From the NCBI GenBank assembly GCA_014529385.2, contig CM043962.1, positions 89,353,680 through 89,417,679 of the forward strand: a DNA stretch of 64,000 nt. The letters run 5' to 3'. The notes under the pieces are model-generated. The model saw only the letters and a program-made list of their open reading frames with translations. It made no database searches and had not been told where the DNA came from. Origin of the DNA: Adiantum capillus-veneris (taxonomy: Eukaryota; Streptophyta; Polypodiopsida; Polypodiales; Pteridaceae). Positions within the stretch are counted from its first letter, which is position 1, and every line of letters starts with the position of its first letter. The position numbers and the translations under genes were made by a program. Positions 57,068 to 64,000 of this stretch are shown here, piece after piece.

Positions 57068-59960
57068 GTTCGCTAGGGGGTTTTTTATTCTTTCCCTTCT
57101 TCGTATCACTTGTGCTGACATTTTGCTCCATTTCTTTCAATTTAATACTGAAGATATAAAAATTAGATGTTTAGTTTTAAAGATAATTTTTTTCTTTTCA
57201 ATATTTATTAGAAAAACAATCACTAAGAAAGCAATCAAATCTACACAATATGAGATTTGCAATGCACTCTAGTCAATTCAACATATCGACCACATATGTT
57301 CTGAGCGAACATACACATTGCAATGCATGTTCAGAGCAAAAATACACATTGCAATGCACTCTCTACATGGCATTATGGATACAAAAATAATATGAAATTG
57401 TCAATGCAATTATATATTCAATCATTAGTTATACATCCTCTGCGATTTGAAAACAATAAACCACAACTATTTTCACATGCTACAGAGAATCATCAACAAT
57501 TACATTGAAATTATTATAATTATTTGCAAAACACACATGAAAGCAATAATGTCGATGATTGACCATCTCATATACTAACAATCTTTCATAAACATAATAC
57601 ACTCCCCATATAAACCAATGCATAAGGCAATGAAATCTTCAATACAATTACACAATTGAGGACTACTTGTACACAATCAAGGATTGTAGCCCCCTTATGC
57701 ATCCAATTCAATATATAAAAGCTAATTTCACCGAATTAAGGATTATAGATCTCATATTGTGCAGTGACAATGTATATCAATTCAAATCTATGATGGTGAA
57801 AAATTCAAGACTTCAAGGATCTTTATATGCCCAGTACACTAGTATAGGACATCCAACCCTTGACTATCGACTCGTCATTTGCATATGCTCATCTTCTAAA
57901 ACCAATTACAACCCTCGTTTGGACCAATGGCTTCGTCGCAATGAGCATGACTCTCCAAATTTTCAATTTTTTTGGTTTCGTACCTTTATGTTCGGTGAAG
58001 GATTAAAATATTTTTAGAAGTGGTTACCGAATTAAGAATCGTGTTCGATCCAAAAAAAGGACCTGTGACTCCGTACCCTTAGGTCAATTCACAAGAAGAT
58101 GACTATAGCCGGCACTCCGATACACTCCCCGGGGATTTGCCTAGTTAAAATGCCAAAGTAAGAAGAGGTTTACTATATACAGTCGGGCCCGCTGGGCTTT
58201 TCTTTTTCTTGAGTGGCCCGCCAAGAAAACCCTATAGCCCAACAGGCCCGTCAGGAAAATCAAAAAGCCCGACGGGCCTATCGGCTCTATTGGTTTTTGC
58301 AGGTCATCATCATCAAGATCACGTTAACAAGTAACGTGATCACGCCTTTTTTATGTGTACTTACTTGCGTTATTAACGTGATCGCACGATCGTGATCACA
58401 TCAATGAAATCTCTGCTTCTATCCACTCCACCATGACTCACAGCATTGGGTGCACACCATGGGAAATCTCGCCATCGTGCCTATTGTGTCCATCGCAGCT
58501 CTTGTAGCTCAAGACAACACCCACCCGGAAGGATGATGCCACAATGTCATTGACACACAGTGCAATCCAAGGACTAGCTCTCATGCTCTGCGCTTTCCAC
58601 AACACGTAGATGCCCTCGCAGATGGTATCTCTCCCTCTTTGTCTCGCTCTTTATTAGAAGTGCAATTTGTTGTCCCTTCCACCATAGCTCGCAAGGCAAG
58701 CAGTATCTTACCCATGGCACCCCTCTTCCTTTGTAATACTTGTCAGATCTCTTCTTTATATGGACACAAAAAGTCTTTTGAATTTCCATTTACATTGTAT
58801 TTTCATTTTCTAAAGCTCACTCTTCACTTCTCCACTTAAGACCTAGGCCTTTTTGGAGGAAAGTTGCCACGAAAATTAACAATAAAGGTATCAAACACCT
58901 AAGTACAACACGCTAGGAGGGCTCGCTATTGATTTTCTTTTGAGGGACATAGGCCTACATAGGAGGACAAACCCGAGCATAGACTTGAGAGAAAAAATGG
59001 AGACTATTGGAAGGGAGGGGTAGGAGAGATGTTTGGAGCAGCTGCAAAAATATGACTACGTCTTAGATAATGTTGATTATGCTTTTAGCAATTTAGAGAT
59101 TGATGGAAATGATGCCTCAAAGGACTCGTGTGATGTGTTTGATAGGTCGACATATAGCCTCATGATAGCATGCATCTAGTATAGGTAAGCAATTATCATA
59201 AGTGCTTTCAAATTGGGGAACAAGTGAAGCTTATTGGAGTTCAGAAAGTGGGAAAGCATGAAAGAATTGCTACATGTGTTAATGGATCAACGTCGCTCCA
59301 AATTTCTTGCTATTGAGAATGGAAATGCATGCATAGAATGTCGCTATTTTTAGCTTTTTCAGTTTTTTTATGCTTTTAGGTGCCTTTTTGCAAAAAGCGG
59401 GTCCACATGCTTAACCTGCGAGTTCTAGGGAATCTATGGTTCAATTTTGTAAAATTTTTCTTTTCGAGCGTTTTTCATGCTATTTTTAGCTTTTCATGAT
59501 TTTTAGTGCTTTTTAGTGAAAAGCGAATCCGCTTTCTTATTCCATTGGACAAGGGGAACCTGTGATTCAATTTTAGATTTTTCTTTTTTGCTTTTTACGC
59601 TATTTTAAGCTTTTGGCATTTTTGAAAAGCAACGTGCTTTTTAGGATAACCTAATCATAAAAATAATAATTTTAGTCTCCATCGGATTTAAAAGGACCAC
59701 CCGGGGCAAAAACGGGATTGAACGGGATTTTTACAAAAGCAGTATCATAAATACGCTGGGGCAGTACGGGAAAGTCATAATTATGTTGCGGCATCACGAT
59801 GTCACATAGTCGAGTCACGGTTTCATTAGTTGTTTGGATATTGTTCAGATAGTACGTTTCAATGTAAAAATCGAATGGTAAGTGGGAGAGTTGATTGTCA
59901 AAACGTGTGCCATGTTTTTAGAAAAGGTTGAAGTCTTTTTTCAAAAGTTTGCAGCTAATC
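57068..59960. other. Gene-free region
   Basis: AT-rich. An open frame of 116 codons at 57667-58017 (plus) shows no domain. 58175-58300 carries the repeat shared with 55800-55925 (TCGGGCCCGCTGGGCTTTT), with alternating GGGCC motifs. 59340-59640 contains three loose repeats of CTTTTTACGC/TTTTTAGC-like words around CTTTTTAG. Confidence 0.45.
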
Positions 59961-62588
59961 TAGGCTAAGAGGGGGTGCTAGTAGCTTGCCTTGGGCATCA
60001 CTCTGGCTTGCTGCAGTGCTTATAAATTGGCAGGCAGTGCTCAGTTTTTAGTGCTATCAATTTTGTCTACTACCGCAAGGCAATACGTACATATTATATG
60101 GACTAATGCAAGCTCTTCATCACCATCTCCATAAGCTCTTCTCTCTTGTTTACGGGAAGAAGAAGAAGAAGAAGATTAATCTCTCTCTACTTGCTTACTA
60201 TCTCCTCTCTCGTTTTACGGTGTACGAGCTCTCCGAAGGCTTTCGTGGTGAAAACCTCTACTTAGCTCTCATCACCGCTCTCTTGCGGCAAACCAAGAAG
60301 CCTATTGATAGCCTTTAATCAATTCTAGAGCATAGTGAGAAGCTCTAAACTCCATAGCCATCATCATCTCTCTCTCTCTCTATGTCGTTTTTCGGAGTAA
60401 ATATCCTCTCAGTGGTTATTTGTTTGTATATGAGTCTATGTATGGATTTTCCGAGTGCGTACAAAGTTGTCCCATGATTATTTCATCATATTTAACATGA
60501 TGATTTATGCACACGATGTGTTTATGATCATGTGCATGCATAAAAAGCGCTTTTCGTTTCACGTCATAGAAGCAATAGGAACATTGTTTGGTCATAACTC
60601 ACAAACCGTTATGAATCAGTCCGAACCCTTTAAACCAGAGATAAAACACATTATTTAGAAAATTTTCTCTTTTGGGTATCATGATGTGAAAATCACACAC
60701 GAATGTGCTGCCCACTGCACTCAGTCAAAATTAAAGACCACAGGCTCTTTGGAGAACCACTATATAGATTCATTGGATGGGCAGACCCACTTAGACAATT
60801 GAAAAGCTTGATTAAATTTGATAATGAATTTATTTAGGTCTCCATTATCACCTTGGGTATGCGAGTTATTAATCATTCCATAATCGGGTATACCTAGGCG
60901 TGTAGGGTGCTACCTAGGGGAAGTACCATATGACGTCATGAGCTAACCGAGTTGTTTAAATGATTTATGGTTTATTTTGGTGAGATCATTTGAAGTGCTA
61001 TATGTCCATAAACTTATGTGAGGGTATATGGTTAGTCAATCCGAACCGCACAGGCAGATATGAATAAAGTGGATTTCTCTTTGTGTTACCATTTGTTGTA
61101 TGAGTATCGTATGGGCAAAGTGATGAGATGAAGTGTTAGTCTATATTATGGAGTTGAGATTGATGCATTGTTTTGAGGTCAAACACTTTCATTTTCATGT
61201 TATGTATGCTCCCGAAAAATGGCAAAAAGTTGTTTTTTGCATATATGTGAAGTTATGGTTTATGGCTGACCTAAGGGTCGGAGCTATTTTGCATCATGTT
61301 TATGGTGATGGAATGATATCACATGATGTGTGGAGCCGTACGGATAAATGTGGATACCTCATGTGCATGGGTATCATTGCTTTCCATATTTCTAGGTCAA
61401 AACTAGCCCTATGTGCTAGAGGGGTGAAGTGTAAATATGATGCATCAACTTTGCATGACTGGATGTTGTCAATATTGGATTTTTATATCATGTTTAGCTT
61501 CTTGCTGCACTCATTGTATGCAGAAAAGGTTCATGTCTTAAGGGCCATATGTGTGGACTCATATTTATTGTAGTGGATATATCAAACTCCAAGTGTGGGA
61601 GTTGGGTCAGTGTGAATATGAATTATGGTTAAGGACTGACATCCCTCATGGATTATGGTTGTGATTTTATGGTGGAACTCAGTGTGGCTCTTGGTTTACT
61701 TTCTAGACATGGTTATGCTACCGAAATTTCTGCAACCATGTAATGTTCTAGAGTGATTATGAAAAATTGGTTGTGCCTCACCCTGAGTTGGGTAGAGTGC
61801 TCACCCGTGTGATGTGATTGGGTCATGGGTTATGTTTTTGGGATTGGATCATGAAGTGATCTAAAAATTTTAAGGTAGACGTGTAAGGGTAGAGACCCTG
61901 TACAGTCTAGCTGCTTGGAGAAGATTGTTTGTGCATATGACGGATGCTATTGTGACTGGACTCACATGTTATGTTTCTCATGGCAGCATCCTACAAGACT
62001 ATGATCACCTACATCACTTAGCCTTAGATAAAAGGTTCGTTGGCCTGGGCTTTGGTGGATCGGGGGTGTTGTCTAGGTCTTCTTTTTTTGTTAGGCTCAT
62101 CTACACGGTTAATCGGGGGTTGAATGACCTACATGGCTAACACGTCGGGGATCTTGCCTTGGTTTTTCCTAAACTTCCGATGCTGAGCATCAAAGAGGCA
62201 TGGCACCTAAACTGGTATGGTTGGTGTTGATACCCTACCACATGTTGGTATTTCGGATCCTTTCAGAGCTCGGGTTCATGGAGGGAGGTGAAGCGGCCTC
62301 CGCCTATGTCTCCCTCAGGTAGGCTGGAGATGTTTTGGCTCGCTCCCGGCAAAGTGAAATTCTCTTTGTCTATAGTAGAGCCGAAGTGGATGGCTGGACC
62401 GGGGTCAATCTCTACACAGGGTCCGATGCTCTGCTAGTTATTTTTTTGTACCTTTTTTTGTTGTTATACTATACCCAGATTTTGTTATTGCATTAATACA
62501 TGGTTGCTCGTTTTATTCAGGCAGGGAATTTAAAGATTCTCTATTGTCATTCTCTCATGTCTCTGTGCACTCTATTTCATCCTCCACT

Positions 62589-62590
<2 letters not shown>
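59961..62590. other. Unassigned region with two open frames of 70 and 146 codons
   Basis: Plus-strand frames at 60106-60318 and 61133-61573 lack any recognised motif. Sequence such as GGTATACCTAGGCGTGTAGG and GGTGAAGCGGCCTCCGCC could belong to the LTR or leader of an unrecognised retroelement, but no second copy is in the window to test it. I make no gene call. Confidence 0.35.

Positions 62591-62591
<1 letters not shown>

Positions 62592-62667
<76 letters not shown>
62592..62667. repeat. (CT)n microsatellite
   Basis: About 38 CT units. Frames crossing it are serine-leucine or arginine-glutamate repeats, not genes. Confidence 0.95.
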
Positions 62668-62671
<4 letters not shown>

Positions 62672-64000
62672 CTCCGCAATGCGGTGTACACATATATATA
62701 TTTACCCTCCACGATGTTACTTTCTCTTGAGTAGAGTTTCATCCATAACACCCATTCAGGGGTAGCATTAGTCGCTAGGTGCCTTTGGATGTAGTCTGGT
62801 GCATGGTCTAAACTCCATGCTAAGTCGAACGTTGAGAACTCCTCCCCTATGCAAATGCTTCCGTAACTTTGATGTATATTGAAAATTATATAAATGTATA
62901 AATTGTATATTTTGTGCATAGACCCCTGGGGAGGGGTATCTCTCAATCACCTATTCAAATGATCATCTATCATAGCCTCATTTGGAGCCTCAGTCTCAAT
63001 ATTTCATTGTCTATGTTCTATATTTTGTCAAGAAACGTTTTTCTTGAAAGGAACTCCACCAGATATTAACCCCACTTAGGTACCACCATAATCTAAAACA
63101 ATGTAGTGGGTGGTATGGGAGATACTTTACATCATTGTTCACGTTGTTCTACATACTTTTGGGCATCTTGCCTCATTGATGGCCAATATGCGCCAATCCA
63201 TTTGAGTCGATTAATAATATGACCCTATGCAAAGTGAAAACTTGTTATAGTTTTATGAGCCTATACTCAAGGAGAAGCTTTACTCTTGGAGTTCTATACA
63301 TAAGAGATATATTCCATCATAAGTCCACAAGACACATAGATGCACCCTATGTACATTGACACGTACATTTGGAAGAAAAACTTTGTTCGGATATAAGCTG
63401 GTACGCATATTGAATGAAAATTCTATCATTATTATGGAAGTTTTAGGAAGTAGAAAATGTATTTACCAGTTAGGTGTGGAATGCTTCCTGGATTCGGACT
63501 GCAGCAAGCTCGCTCCTCTTGGCTATGCCATGCGATGATGGATGAATAAAGAGTTGTGTTATTGTTGTTGCACTCGGATTGGCCTGCTCCTATAAGCTTG
63601 ACCACTTGAGAAGCCGCTTGTGCAGTAGCCTCAGCGACGGCTGTTGTGGCAACATTATTTTCCCAAGTAGCTTGAACACGTCATTTTGGTTAATTAATTT
63701 GGAAGATAAAAGAATTGGAATTTCTACATCCAATTGTGCAATGATCGTTAAGAGTTGTAATACTTCTATACCATCTAGTACCATTTCAATAGATACACCA
63801 TCTACCACTTTTTGTGCTTCATTAGATATAATTATGGATAGATAATGAGCCCGAATAGATAGCGTACCTCTTCACTACATTGGTAGAGTCAAATACTAAA
63901 AATATCATGAACCATCTTGTTATGTATCCAATGTTAGATGGCTTGATAACTAAGTGGATTAAGGATTGATGACCCACAAAGAGTGTAAACTAATTTGCCA
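62668..64000. other. Right-edge sequence, no gene recognised
   Basis: No protein or RNA similarity seen. Overlapping open frames at 63579-63845 (plus, 88 codons) and 63590-63808 (minus, 72 codons) lack recognisable motifs. Confidence 0.4.

Noticed and set aside
61133-61573. 146-codon plus-strand frame
   Set aside because: No recognised domain and many Cys/His/Phe from AT-rich sequence. Could be chance. Not called as a gene.

Overview
The window looks like nuclear DNA of a land plant with a large, repeat-packed genome. Three things point to a plant: the LTR retroelements use plant-type primer sites (initiator tRNA-Met for the Copia element, probably tRNA-Asp for the Gypsy element), there is a relic of a plant-type DEAD-box helicase, and there is an ORF resembling plant centromeric histone H3. 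The very high load of (GA)n/(CT)n/(TG)n microsatellites, together with a Penelope-like retroelement carrying a hammerhead ribozyme, would suit a fern or another non-flowering lineage. That last step is a weak inference. No ordinary housekeeping gene with an intact structure was recognised.

Layout. 1-9.6 kb: a young Gypsy LTR element (567-9306, GCGTA target duplication, read on the minus strand) inserted into an older LINE. It encodes only gag and protease in one long frame broken by five in-frame stops, and it lacks reverse transcriptase and integrase. 9.6-13.2 kb: repeats, an internally deleted Gypsy integrase relic (11.1-12.1 kb) and three compound (TG)n(GA)n tracts. 13.4-15.6 kb: 402-bp direct repeats flank a 1.36-kb unit with the 3' part of a Penelope-like reverse transcriptase and a hammerhead ribozyme fold. 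18.0-22.6 kb: a decayed Copia element (minus strand) with its integrase core deleted. 22.6-36.3 kb: overlapping LINE fragments in both orientations, plus a Gypsy relic whose reverse transcriptase core is missing.

37.5-46.5 kb is the most unusual part. A multi-exon plus-strand gene (about 37.7-40.35 kb) has an apparent DDE/RNase H-like transposase layout with a CxxC insertion. It converges on a two-exon minus-strand gene of unknown function (42219-40415, 575 codons). Beyond that, three roughly 59-bp hairpins sit among long GA/CT tracts, followed by an intronless histone H3 ORF with CENH3-like features and an 8- to 9-residue deletion (44296-44814). The convergent pair resembles the layout of a two-gene DNA transposon. 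Whether the histone ORF belongs to the same mobile unit is a hypothesis.

46.5-64 kb is mostly non-coding: microsatellites, short duplications, Helitron-like 3' termini, tRNA-derived SINE candidates and a 5'-truncated processed pseudogene of a DEAD-box helicase (57067-56500). I recognise no gene in the last 6-7 kb.

Most protein-coding content is retroelement-derived and broken. The members do not form a pathway; they are successive insertions whose order can partly be read from the nesting.
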